DNA from: JBBQRS01 sp038214535
GTDB taxonomy: Bacteria > Chloroflexota > Anaerolineae > CG2-30-64-16
Assembly (NCBI GenBank): GCA_038214535.1
Contig: JBBQRS010000009.1
Coordinates: 1-64,000 of the forward strand
Length of the DNA: 64,000 bases
Direction: 5' to 3'
Position 1 is the first letter of the stretch; the number at the start of each line of letters is the position of its first letter. Made by a program: the position numbers and the translations under genes. This document shows, piece by piece, positions 26,582-35,272 of the stretch. The notes beneath the pieces were generated by a model that saw nothing but the letters and a program-made list of their open reading frames with translations, did no database searches and was not told the origin of the DNA.

Positions 26582-28891
26582 TCAACGCAACACGTGCGGC
26601 AGATACGTCCATTCTTTGCCTGACGGCAATCGCATTGCCGGATCGCCATACAACGTCATGGTTGCCAGTACATAGTTATCCCCGTACTGGCGATAGAATT
26701 GCTCTTTCGCCAACTGAAGCGCCATGCCCAGCTCTGGCACATCGTTCCGGAACAGCTCGGTCATCACCAGCTTTCGGAGGTTCTGCTGATCGGGGGCCAG
26801 CCCCCGGCCGGTCGCCGAGATCGCCGCAATGGAACCCCCACCCTGTCGCAACAGCATGGTCTCCGCCATGCTGGGCGTCCCGGGATAGGCGAAGTACCCA
26901 TCCAGACAGTTGAGCGTCATCACCACCGGCAGAGCACCGCCGTTTTGTAACCCTGCAACGTCTATTGTACGCCAGATTTGCTCATGCGCCCAACTCGTGA
27001 TCTCACCATGCCCGGTATAGTGGAGCATGAACGCCCCGCTCTGGATCGCGTTGGCGATGGCCTGACGCGCGGCGTCGGCGTTTGGGATGGCCGGGGTGTT
27101 CAGGTAAATCCGCTCGGCATACTGGTCGCGCGGGAGATCATCACGAATGATCTCATCGGATAGCGCCTGAAAGTTGCCGGCGTAATCGGGACCGTTGCTG
27201 TCGGTGTTGTCGGCCACAAATATCGAACGGCGCTGCCAGCGCGCCAGTCGCAGCGAATCGTCATAGGCAATGATCTTGCCGACCACCGTGTTGGCTTCGG
27301 CCAGCGTGTTTGCCGGGATGCGCCCGACGGCATATTCGGAGCGTCCGTCGCCGTTGGTGTCGCCGTACAGCGCATCGGCGGGCGCCTCGCCCTGCCACGG
27401 GTCCACGAAAGCGAGATAAGGCGGCACGAGATTCGGCGCGGGCGGATACTTCGCCGGGTTGTACCCCTTGAAATTCCAGTGCCCATCTCCGAGCAACGTC
27501 AAGTACCTGGGCGACGCGCCTTCCCAGTGCGTTTGGGCCCAGGCCAGCATGGCCGGCACGGCGCGCGGGTGATAAATCCCGTCATTGAATTCGTCCACCA
27601 CATCGCGGAACAGCGCCACGATGGGACGACGGCCATGACTGATATGCCAGTTTGCCAGGGTTTGCGCCGCGGGCAACAGACTTTCGTCGGTCACGATCAC
27701 CACATCCGCGCCGCCGGCCGGCGCGCGTAGCGTCGTTGGGGGCCGCAGCCGCACCGACGCGGGCGCGTTCAGCGTCTCGACCGTTTGCAGCCAGGAGCGC
27801 GAGCTTGCGCCATCCTCGACGCGGAAGCGCGCCTGGAGGCCGCCCGCGCCGGGCTGGAACGCCGCGCCCGTCAACCGGCGCGGCGATGCCGGCGTCGAGA
27901 TGTCCCAGACCTCAACCTGATCGTTCGGCCAGCCCGAAGTCAGATATTCGTGCGTCCCCGGTGACTCGGCAGTGAAGCTCAGGCGGCCCGCATTGGCCCG
28001 GAAAAGCCGCCGATAATCCAGCTCTAGATAGTTGACATAAACATCATCCACGACCAGATTCGCCGGGACGAGCGCGCTCACCGCCGCCGTGTTCGCGCCT
28101 GCGGCCAGCAGCCCGCCCGGTACGTTGGTCTGGAAGACCCTACGCACTTTGCCGTCCCAGCTTTCATCGAGCAGCGGCGCGCCGTTAAGAGTGATCGTCG
28201 TGCGATGATCGGGGGCGTAGTTGTTGTTATAGCCGCGCGCAACCACTTCCACGCGCAGGGTCGCCGCGGCGCTGGGCGCAGGGTCGGGGACAAAGAGGCT
28301 CAGGTTGGCGGTCGCCGGGGCCGTGACGGCGGTCAGTCGCGCCCAGAACCATGTATCTTGCGTATCCAGCTTGAGCGTGTCCAGCGACCACCACTCCAGC
28401 GATTCTTCGGCGTGCAGGGTGTCGGGGAAATCGGCCGGCGGGGTGAGGTTGCCCTGCGGCGCGGCGGCAATGTCAAGGACGCGCGGCCCAGGCGCGCCGC
28501 CCATGTCCAGCCAGTAAACGCGTTCATCGGTATATTTTTGCTGCATCTCCGGGCCGCGAAAACGTTGGCCGTAGAAGATCAGCCGGTCATCGGGATCGAA
28601 GCGGCCATCGGCCTCGCCCGTGACGCGCACGGCCACCGGTTGCCCCATGCTGCTCAGCGCGAACGTCAGCGGGTTGACGGAAGCTGGGTCAATGCCTGCG
28701 GCGGCCAAGTCTTGCGGGCGTAGGACGGTGAGGCCGTCCGTGGTCACGCCGATGCGGAGGCGTGTGGTTCCATCCGGTTGGGCGAGGTTTGGTTGGGCAT
28801 GGCCGGTTGGGGCAGGAAGGAGGGCGGCGAGGACGGCGACAAGAACGAACGCGCGGATCAGGCGCAATGTAAATTGGCGGGTTTGATTCAT
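26582..28891 (-). CDS. Secreted peptidase family C25 (gingipain-like) protein
   Basis: 769 residues. A Sec signal peptide has probable cleavage after GHA near residue 32. Residues about 35-380 are beta-rich modules homologous to those of the 23263-25461 protein (compare FYGQRFRGP with FYGRANRRP), and a C25 domain runs from about 390 to 760. The catalytic dyad is His628 in HYTGHGE and Cys662 in TLNCLDGYF, again 34 apart. It has no lipobox, so unlike its paralog it should be released or held non-covalently. A possible promoter inside the end of the preceding gene (28901-28929) would give it a leaderless transcript. Confidence 0.87.
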   Translation of the reverse strand: MNQTRQFTLRLIRAFVLVAVLAALLPAPTGHAQPNLAQPDGTTRLRIGVTTDGLTVLRPQDLAAAGIDPASVNPLTFALSSMGQPVAVRVTGEADGRFDPDDRLIFYGQRFRGPEMQQKYTDERVYWLDMGGAPGPRVLDIAAAPQGNLTPPADFPDTLHAEESLEWWSLDTLKLDTQDTWFWARLTAVTAPATANLSLFVPDPAPSAAATLRVEVVARGYNNNYAPDHRTTITLNGAPLLDESWDGKVRRVFQTNVPGGLLAAGANTAAVSALVPANLVVDDVYVNYLELDYRRLFRANAGRLSFTAESPGTHEYLTSGWPNDQVEVWDISTPASPRRLTGAAFQPGAGGLQARFRVEDGASSRSWLQTVETLNAPASVRLRPPTTLRAPAGGADVVIVTDESLLPAAQTLANWHISHGRRPIVALFRDVVDEFNDGIYHPRAVPAMLAWAQTHWEGASPRYLTLLGDGHWNFKGYNPAKYPPAPNLVPPYLAFVDPWQGEAPADALYGDTNGDGRSEYAVGRIPANTLAEANTVVGKIIAYDDSLRLARWQRRSIFVADNTDSNGPDYAGNFQALSDEIIRDDLPRDQYAERIYLNTPAIPNADAARQAIANAIQSGAFMLHYTGHGEITSWAHEQIWRTIDVAGLQNGGALPVVMTLNCLDGYFAYPGTPSMAETMLLRQGGGSIAAISATGRGLAPDQQNLRKLVMTELFRNDVPELGMALQLAKEQFYRQYGDNYVLATMTLYGDPAMRLPSGKEWTYLPHVLR

Positions 28892-28900
28892 AGAGGAAAC

Positions 28901-28929
28901 ATTTTACCGCGTGGAGGTCTTGTATGCAA
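28901..28929 (-). promoter_or_regulatory. Possible internal promoter of the second C25 gene
   Basis: On the minus strand TTGCAT (28929-28924), a 17-nt spacer and TAAAAT (28906-28901) end 9 nt before ATG 28891. There is no Shine-Dalgarno, so a leaderless start is likely. The element overlaps the 3' end of the DUF867 gene. Confidence 0.4.
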
Positions 28930-29527
28930 AGATGCCCTGTCGTATCGCCCCAACCAGCGTGTCAAATGGGGGCTGGGTCATCTTGCGGCCCCTCTGACTC
29001 AGCGACTCAAACAGCGTCTTGCGCAGGCCATAGCTGATTTCGAGCTGGCAGCCCTGCCCGGTCGCGCCCCGATTGCAGATGTTGTCCGGCTCCTGTCCTG
29101 CGAGGTCGCGGTTGATGGTTCCGCGAGTGGTGAAACCCGCGGCCATCAGGGCGTCCATCATGTGGCGACTCAGTTCAACATTGCGCCCACCCAGATAGAT
29201 GACCGGTTCTTCACCCGCGCAACCGTGGAGGGCCAACACAACACGGTGTTTTGCAACAAGTTCCCGGCATGACGGTTCGTCAAATCGCGTGCTGGTGATG
29301 TGCAGCATTTCGTTACGACGCAATTTCACGCCCTCGAAGCAGTAGAACGAATACGATTCCCCTGCGACCGCCCGGGCGATCTCACCGGTTCCCGGTTCGA
29401 TGCCGCCGGCATGGGGCGCAACGATGATGACCGGCGCAAGACGTTCACGATCCGTGATGCGATAGTCCTGGCCAACGACTTCAACGGACGCTAAATCGGC
29501 GAAGCGCGCGTAACGGTCACGAGGCAT
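28904..29527 (-). CDS. Poly-gamma-glutamate hydrolase family protein (DUF867)
   Basis: 207 residues resembling the zinc-dependent phage poly-gamma-glutamate hydrolase PghP and Bacillus YjqB. PHAGGIEPGTGEIA at 38-51 supplies a histidine and glutamate metal pair, LHGC near 100-103 a further histidine, and YLGGRN and LEISYGLR are typical family segments. There is no signal peptide, which is odd for an enzyme acting on an extracellular polymer; bacterial family members of this kind are often also unsignalled. It overlaps the FN3 lipoprotein gene by 11 nt. What gamma-glutamyl substrate it meets here is unknown. Confidence 0.78.
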   Translation of the reverse strand: MPRDRYARFADLASVEVVGQDYRITDRERLAPVIIVAPHAGGIEPGTGEIARAVAGESYSFYCFEGVKLRRNEMLHITSTRFDEPSCRELVAKHRVVLALHGCAGEEPVIYLGGRNVELSRHMMDALMAAGFTTRGTINRDLAGQEPDNICNRGATGQGCQLEISYGLRKTLFESLSQRGRKMTQPPFDTLVGAIRQGIFAYKTSTR

Positions 29528-29951
29528 TGGCGTTTGCGGCGCGCTGCTGACCCCCGCGCACCCATAGGAAGATCACGAATCCGGCCAGCCCGCCCAGAAT
29601 CAGCGCGTGCCGCCAATCGAACGCGGAAGTTCGGCTTGCCACCGGCCCGTGCAGGTTGACTGCCCCGGATTTCTCGATCTCCTGGAGCTGATAGTAATAC
29701 GTCACGCCGGGCCGCGCGGTCGTATCCTCGAAGGTGTATTCCCCGCCGACCAGTGGATCGCTCGCCGGGGGGATGAGTTGCGGGTTGACCTTCACGTCGA
29801 ACGGCCCATCCGGCGATTCGCCCCGATACAGGTTGAAGCCCGCCGTGTTGATCTCGCTCTCGGTGCTCCATTCCACCCGCACCGATGAAGTGCAGCCGGC
29901 GAGCAGCAGGGCCAGGAGGAGCCACATGACAGGGCGCGGCGCGCGTGACAT
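29517..29951 (-). CDS. Small FN3-like lipoprotein with C-terminal transmembrane helix
   Basis: 144 residues starting at ATG 29951, which gives a compact lipoprotein signal with lipobox LLAGC. A single FN3-like domain (VEWSTESEINTAGFNLYRGE, then YYYQLQEIEKSG) is closely related to that of the protein at 25472-26446. It ends in a hydrophobic helix (ALILGGLAGFVIFLWV) and an Arg/Gln-rich tail. With both a lipid and a C-terminal helix it would be anchored at both ends unless the C-terminus is cleaved. It overlaps the DUF867 gene by 11 nt and lies 11 nt after the DUF4012 gene, so it is cotranscribed with them. Confidence 0.72.
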   Translation of the reverse strand: MSRAPRPVMWLLLALLLAGCTSSVRVEWSTESEINTAGFNLYRGESPDGPFDVKVNPQLIPPASDPLVGGEYTFEDTTARPGVTYYYQLQEIEKSGAVNLHGPVASRTSAFDWRHALILGGLAGFVIFLWVRGGQQRAANANAS

Positions 29952-29962
29952 AGAGCGCAAGC

Positions 29963-31810
29963 CTATTCTACGCCCGTCGGGCATTCGAACAGGTGATCCG
30001 TGTCGAGCCAGCCCTGCCAGCGACAGCGGCCCGAGCTGAGATAGATGGGCCACGGCGGTACACCGGCCTGCTTCCGCACGGTCAGCGCGTAGGGCAAGGG
30101 TTGCACCGTGCGCGGCAGCCGGTAATCGAGCCGAACAACGTGGCTGTCGCCGGGGCGCAGCACGAAGACACCGGCGATCACCGTGGTGTCGGCTTCGCCG
30201 GTCTCGACCAGTACGCGCTCCAGCCCGTCCGTCGCCGTCACCTCGGCCCCCGGGGGCACGTACACGCGCAGATAATCCCAGAAGCAGCGCCGCACCATTT
30301 CGTTATAGGAATCCCCATAGCGCGGCGTCCGGTCGCACGCCTGGTCGGGCGGCAGGGGCTGCGCTCCGTGGGTATAGGTGATCAGCAGCGTCGCATTCAA
30401 CAACCCTTCATTATTGCTCACCCGATAATCAATCATGTTTCGGATGGCCGCGCTGGTCTTGTTGAAGCTCAGGTTGCTGTCAACCACCGCCAGATAGTCC
30501 TGGCCGGGGACGGGGCGCATCGCGCCGTCCCAGCCCTGCTCGGCCAACAGCGTCGAGATCGTGGGATCGTCCACGAAGATCTGCAAATGACGCCCGTTCA
30601 GCATCGTAATCAAGGCTTTCGCCAACGCCGTTGGGTTCAAATCCGCGCCGCTTTGCAGCCGGGTCAGCGCCGTCGATACCAGGTCGCCCATGAAGTCTTT
30701 GCGCTTGAACCACCAGTCTCCCGTGGCAGAGGAAGCCACCGTTTCGGTGCTGTCGGCGGGGCGTTCCCAGGCGCGTTTCATGTTATCCACGAGGTTGTCG
30801 GCGGTTACCGGCCCCTCGATGCCGGGTACATCCAGCGGCCCCAGCGCTTCCACCAACAGGCGCACGGCTTCCATATCGAGCGCGATGACGCCATCGGTGT
30901 AGACGTCCTGGTCCTGGGCGTAAAGGGAACGCGCAACTTCGGCGCTGGTGGGGAAATCCGGCGACCAGTTGCTATCGCGCAGCAGCAGCATTTGCGCGCC
31001 CATCCACTCGCTCAACGGCAGCGGCGGCGACGGATGCGGCTTCGACAGGTCGTCTGCCGCATAGCTGTCCGCCATCTTGAGGTCGGTCAGCCGTCCGCCT
31101 TCGAAGCGCGCAACCCCCGCGCCGCTGATGAAGCCGCCGGTGGGGCGCATTTCATCGTTGTTCTGCGCCAGAATCAGGTAAGAGCGAGGTTCATCCACGC
31201 CCAGCAGCACAGGCGCAATCTGTGCGGCCTGCAATCCCACCCGCGCTAGGGGCAAGATGCGGTCTACCTGTGCCATCTGGCCCTGGAAGCGCCCCGGCAG
31301 CGGTTGGGTGATGGATGCCCGGGCGGCCTCCGCGCGCGCGATGTGTTCTTCGGCGGCGGCCAACTCGGGTTGCGCGGCCTGCAACGCAGCGACCACTTGC
31401 CCCAACCCGTCGCCCGCGCCGTGCTCGCGCAGGCCCACGAGCGCAGGCCGCAATGCCGTCAGGGCTTGATTCCCGCCGGTTGCGGTTTCCACCGCCATAT
31501 CCAGCAGCGCCGGGGCCGACCCTGCCAGCGGGCCGACTTTGGGCAACCAGCCAAATGCGGGGGCGAGAGGCATGAAGGGCCCGACGGCGCTGCGCACGGC
31601 TTTAAGGTGCGTCTCCAGGGCCGCCATCTCCGGGGCGACGGCGTCGAGCGCCGCCATGTCGGGGTTATCGGCCGCGGCCTGGATGCGATCCAATGCAGCC
31701 AGAGCCTTGCGCGTTTCTGTGGCCGCGCGGATCGCGCTGAACCCCACCCAGATCACCAGCAGCAGCAGGGCGACGCCGGCAACCATCAGGATGCGTCGTT
31801 TGTTGGTCAT
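29963..31810 (-). CDS. DUF4012 domain protein
   Basis: 615 residues. An N-terminal signal anchor (about 8-28) is followed by a helical region with amphipathic repeats (35-200) and the DUF4012 core, with YLILAQNNDEMRPTGGFISG and RDSNWSPDFPTSA. Family proteins are extracytoplasmic and often lie in surface-polysaccharide clusters; their reaction is not known. Its ATG overlaps the DUF2723 stop by 4 nt, so the two proteins are probably made together. The adjacent glycosyltransferase-like gene supports a role in glycan assembly or attachment. Confidence 0.85.
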   Translation of the reverse strand: MTNKRRILMVAGVALLLLVIWVGFSAIRAATETRKALAALDRIQAAADNPDMAALDAVAPEMAALETHLKAVRSAVGPFMPLAPAFGWLPKVGPLAGSAPALLDMAVETATGGNQALTALRPALVGLREHGAGDGLGQVVAALQAAQPELAAAEEHIARAEAARASITQPLPGRFQGQMAQVDRILPLARVGLQAAQIAPVLLGVDEPRSYLILAQNNDEMRPTGGFISGAGVARFEGGRLTDLKMADSYAADDLSKPHPSPPLPLSEWMGAQMLLLRDSNWSPDFPTSAEVARSLYAQDQDVYTDGVIALDMEAVRLLVEALGPLDVPGIEGPVTADNLVDNMKRAWERPADSTETVASSATGDWWFKRKDFMGDLVSTALTRLQSGADLNPTALAKALITMLNGRHLQIFVDDPTISTLLAEQGWDGAMRPVPGQDYLAVVDSNLSFNKTSAAIRNMIDYRVSNNEGLLNATLLITYTHGAQPLPPDQACDRTPRYGDSYNEMVRRCFWDYLRVYVPPGAEVTATDGLERVLVETGEADTTVIAGVFVLRPGDSHVVRLDYRLPRTVQPLPYALTVRKQAGVPPWPIYLSSGRCRWQGWLDTDHLFECPTGVE

Positions 31811-33363
31811 TGTGGTGTCATCTTTACGAGTGCTCCGACCGGCTCCTCAATCAGATCCGGCGCGTTGATGTCAATCGGGCCGGCGCGATAGACCGGCAGG
31901 CGGTTCGCTACATCTGCGACGAAAGCGTCCACATCCGGCGCATCTAAGCCGACGGGCGGCAATACTCCGGGATGGTGGCTTGCCAGGGTGCGCCGATACC
32001 AGGGGAAAGCATACAGCCGGACGTTGACCGGCGTCAAGTCGGGGCGGCGCTGCAAGCCGTAGATGCCGTACCACAGCGCGAACGTGCGCGCATCTTCCTC
32101 AACGAGAATCACGGCGTCCGGCGCGGCCTCGGAGAGCGCGGCGTCGAGAAAGGCTTGCGCACGCATATCGCTGCGTGCGTCCATCGTCGCGCCGTGCCGC
32201 AATACAGAGGCGACCGGCAGGCTCAACAGGAACAGACCGAGCAGGATGCCCGACAGGGTGCGCCCCAACGGGATCGGCTGTTTACCGTCCGGCGTTCCCG
32301 CCGCGAGTTCGGCCAGCCAGTTCAGCCCTTCCGCCAGCCAGAAGGCAATCGCCGTCCACGCGGGGATGAGATACAGGTACGCGTCCGCCGTGTCGTAACC
32401 GATCGCGTAGATGCTGTAGGCGACCACGATGAGCAGGGTGAAACGCTGCCAGAGATGTTCGCGCCGGTCGAGCCGCCACAGGCCGAGCAACGCAATCAGC
32501 GCTCCCCACGGCCCCCCGCCGAACTGCCAGACGAGCTCGCTGCCCCAGGCCGCCACCCGACCGGGAAGCGCGCTCAGGCTGACGCCGAACATCAGCGGCC
32601 GGTAAATCTGCCCGGCGACCACTTGCCAGAACCGGAGTGGTGTGCTCGGGTCGCCCCAGTTCACCGGCGGGTCGGCGGCCGCGGCAAGGGGCAGATAGAG
32701 ATAGACGGTCAACCCCAGCGCGGCTGCGGCCGCGGCGCTAAGCCATTCCCGTCTGTGGTCGGCTTGCTTCCGCCGGGTGTGCCACAGCCAATCGGCAGCC
32801 GCGGGGAGCATGAGGAGGGTCGTCAGGTGATTGCCCAGGCTCAGGCCAAATATCAGCCCTGTCGCCGCGGACGACCCACGCCACGCGCCGCGCCCCCAGG
32901 ACCACAGCAACGTCATCAGCGCGACGACCAGCAGGAAGTTCAGCCCGTGTACCTCGGTGATGACGGCCTGGCTCCACAGCGCCGGCGATGCGGCCAGACA
33001 GAGTGCGGCAGAGAGCGCCACGGGGCCGCGCCAGACCGTCCCGGCCAACACTCGATAGGCGAGCGCCGCGAACAGACTGACGCCCAGGGCCGCGCAACCG
33101 GCGGAGAGCCAGTTCCCCCAGCGCGCCGTCTCACCGGGCAACCAAGTGATCGCCCGCAATAATATCGCGTAGGTGGGATATCCGGAGGGATGCGGCACGC
33201 CCCTGACGAGCGCGGCTGCAAGGAAGTCGCCACCGTCGGAGCCATGATGCGCCCACGTCAGCCCGGGCGCGAGGGTTGCCGCATATAGAAGCAAAGCGAC
33301 CGGCCCTGCAATCAGGGCCGGCCAAATGCCCCGAAGGGCGGAGCGAATCGAGTCGGCGGTCAT
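31807..33363 (-). CDS. DUF2723 membrane protein (glycosyltransferase-like)
   Basis: 518 residues with about 11 transmembrane helices. The first loop contains TWAHHGSDGGDFLAAALVRG and VPHPSGYPTY, the hallmark of the DUF2723 family related to GT-C protein O-mannosyltransferases; the Asp pair in this loop is the likely catalytic position. It probably transfers a sugar from a polyprenyl carrier to a protein or glycan outside the membrane. The Thr/Pro-rich stalks encoded in this window are plausible acceptors, but that is inference. It lies 15 nt after the DUF11 gene and is coupled to DUF4012. Confidence 0.85.
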   Translation of the reverse strand: MTADSIRSALRGIWPALIAGPVALLLYAATLAPGLTWAHHGSDGGDFLAAALVRGVPHPSGYPTYAILLRAITWLPGETARWGNWLSAGCAALGVSLFAALAYRVLAGTVWRGPVALSAALCLAASPALWSQAVITEVHGLNFLLVVALMTLLWSWGRGAWRGSSAATGLIFGLSLGNHLTTLLMLPAAADWLWHTRRKQADHRREWLSAAAAAALGLTVYLYLPLAAAADPPVNWGDPSTPLRFWQVVAGQIYRPLMFGVSLSALPGRVAAWGSELVWQFGGGPWGALIALLGLWRLDRREHLWQRFTLLIVVAYSIYAIGYDTADAYLYLIPAWTAIAFWLAEGLNWLAELAAGTPDGKQPIPLGRTLSGILLGLFLLSLPVASVLRHGATMDARSDMRAQAFLDAALSEAAPDAVILVEEDARTFALWYGIYGLQRRPDLTPVNVRLYAFPWYRRTLASHHPGVLPPVGLDAPDVDAFVADVANRLPVYRAGPIDINAPDLIEEPVGALVKMTPQ

Positions 33364-33378
33364 ACTCTGAGGCAGACC

Positions 33379-34065
33379 CTAACGGGGTCTGCCCGGATCG
33401 GCCCACGCGCCGCCCACCGGCGGCAGTTCCACCGGCGGCCAGATCAGGATCGCCTGCGCCACGGCCACGCTGCCGCCCGCCGCCGTTGCCTTTGCCACGT
33501 TCGTCAGTTCAGGCCCTGAGCCCGGAACCGGCCCTGCCAGTGCTGAGAAGCGAATCGTGTATTCGCCACCCGGCGGCAGCACGGCCACCTGCGCGCGGAG
33601 GGTGCGGCCATCCCATGCCGCGTCGCGACCTTCCAGCACCACGCCCGGCTCCAACCCCGGCGGCAGGGTATCTTCGAGCGAGATGCCCTGCAACGAGGTC
33701 GCGCCCTGGTTGCTGAGCGTCAGGGTGAAACCCACGGTCTCCCCCGGCCAAATCTGCCGGTGGTCGGCCCGTTTCTGAAGCACGAGTTGCGCGCCTTGCG
33801 CAGGCGCGATCGGGACGATGGGGGCGACGGTTGCGCCCGGCGCGACGGTCACACCCGGCGCGGGGGTTGCGCCCGGTGCCGGCGGCTGCCCGGGATCGGG
33901 CTTATCGGGGTCGGGCCGCTCCGGCGGCTCTGGAGGCTTGGGCGGTACAGTCTGGTTCGCCGGGCTTTGACCTGGTGTGGCCCATACGACCGGGCCGGAC
34001 AGCGCCACGCCGACCAGCGCGACGGCCACCAACCCATAAATGATCCATTTCTTACTTCGTCCCAT
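33379..34065 (-). CDS. Secreted DUF11 repeat-domain protein
   Basis: 228 residues. An N-terminal signal helix (IIYGLVAVALVGVALSGPVV) precedes a Pro-rich linker (about 35-85) and one DUF11/CARDB-like beta domain (VLQKRADHRQIWPGETVGFT, then LEDTLPPGLEP). Such domains are structural parts of surface proteins. There is no C-terminal anchor; the C-terminus ends in a Pro/Gly-rich tail. GGGAGGATCCG precedes the ATG. A perfect palindrome (34121-34185) separates it from the flippase gene, so it may start a new transcript. Confidence 0.82.
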   Translation of the reverse strand: MGRSKKWIIYGLVAVALVGVALSGPVVWATPGQSPANQTVPPKPPEPPERPDPDKPDPGQPPAPGATPAPGVTVAPGATVAPIVPIAPAQGAQLVLQKRADHRQIWPGETVGFTLTLSNQGATSLQGISLEDTLPPGLEPGVVLEGRDAAWDGRTLRAQVAVLPPGGEYTIRFSALAGPVPGSGPELTNVAKATAAGGSVAVAQAILIWPPVELPPVGGAWADPGRPR

Positions 34066-34120
34066 CGGATCCTCCCAGGCCGGAAAGGCATGACGTGCTC
34101 CGGCGGGTAGTTACACACCA

Positions 34121-34185
34121 CTTTGTAGTGACGGCTTCAGCCGTTGTCGTGCCCCCCCAAAACGGCTGAAGCCGTCACTACAAAG
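34121..34185. repeat. Dispersed palindrome family A, copy 3 (perfect)
   Basis: Arms 34121-34145 and 34161-34185 are perfect 25-bp inverted repeats with a 15-nt loop containing seven consecutive C residues. It sits in the 154-nt gap between two minus-strand genes and would form a very stable RNA hairpin on either strand. Confidence 0.92.
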
Positions 34186-34219
34186 GAGAGCGACGCACAG
34201 TTTTTGGATAGATTCTAAG

Positions 34220-35257
34220 TTATGGTTGCGTATCGAGCGTCCCCGGCAAGTCTGCCGTCGCCTCGCGGAGACGGCGGAGGTTCAGGCTGCGCGCCCACAG
34301 CGCAAGGGCTGCCCAGACGCCAATCGTTCCAAAAGCAATCGCATAGAGCACGACGCCGTAACTGAAGCTCGCCGCTTCGGGCACGCCGAAAACGGACAGC
34401 GCCGCCACACAGAGATACTGAAAAACGCCGATCTTGCCCGGCGTCGAAGGGATCGCCACGCCCCCCTGCAAGACGACCAGCAGGAACACCGCGATCAGAA
34501 ACGACGGCGGCAGCCCAAACGCCAACAACAGGAACCAGTTCGTGAGCGCCGACAGCAGCCAAGCGATCACCGTCCAGCCCCAGATCGCCGGCGCCGGTCT
34601 GCCCGCGCTGAGCACCGCTAATCCATCCATGAGCGACCGCAAACGGCCTTCCCAGCGCACCGCGAGGGTGGGAGAGAGCCGGTTCAACGCCCGCTGCATC
34701 AGCGCCAGCCACAATCGCCGGCCCGCCAGGAACACCGCAATCGCCAGCCCCACGGCGACGGCCATCACCAGCACCGGCGTCGTCCGCAGGGTGAACCGCT
34801 CGGGCAGCGCGACCAGCGGAACCAGCGCCGCGACCAGCACGGCCAGCATCACCAGATCGAGCAGCTTCTCGGCGGCAATCGTCCCAAAGACGTAGGATTT
34901 GTTAATGCCGGTTTCTTCGCCGCCCAGATATGTGCGGGCAAGCTCGCCGAAACGCCCCGGTACGATCAAATTGACCGCCTGGCCGATCACCAGGGGGCCG
35001 CTCAACGCCAGGGTGCTCGCTTCAACCTGTTTCGGATAGAACAGCCAGCGCCAGCGCACGGTCTTTGCCAGCGGCGTCAACACGGTCGCCCCGACGGCCA
35101 GAAGCACGTAGAGCGGTTGAATCGTGCCGAGAACGGCCCATACCTGCCGCAAGTCAGTGTTGCGCGCCGCCAGCGCAAGCACCATCAGGCCCAGCGCCAG
35201 CCCAATCCAGGTGCGGATGCCGAACAGAGGACCCCGGCGCGCCCCCGCAGACGCCAT
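34220..35257 (-). CDS. Flippase-like membrane protein (LPG synthase TM / YbhN family), paralog 1
   Basis: 345 residues, about 8 transmembrane helices, with the family markers PLAKTVRWRWLF, GRFGELARTYLGGEET and EKLLDLVMLAV. Members form the membrane half of MprF or stand alone as AglD/YbhN-type proteins, thought to move lipid-linked molecules across the membrane. It follows the sortase gene by 15 nt and is probably cotranscribed with it. A second family member is at 41725-42732 beside a polyprenyl-phosphate type GT2. Confidence 0.85.
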   Translation of the reverse strand: MASAGARRGPLFGIRTWIGLALGLMVLALAARNTDLRQVWAVLGTIQPLYVLLAVGATVLTPLAKTVRWRWLFYPKQVEASTLALSGPLVIGQAVNLIVPGRFGELARTYLGGEETGINKSYVFGTIAAEKLLDLVMLAVLVAALVPLVALPERFTLRTTPVLVMAVAVGLAIAVFLAGRRLWLALMQRALNRLSPTLAVRWEGRLRSLMDGLAVLSAGRPAPAIWGWTVIAWLLSALTNWFLLLAFGLPPSFLIAVFLLVVLQGGVAIPSTPGKIGVFQYLCVAALSVFGVPEAASFSYGVVLYAIAFGTIGVWAALALWARSLNLRRLREATADLPGTLDTQP

Positions 35258-35272
35258 CAGGTTCAGTTGAAC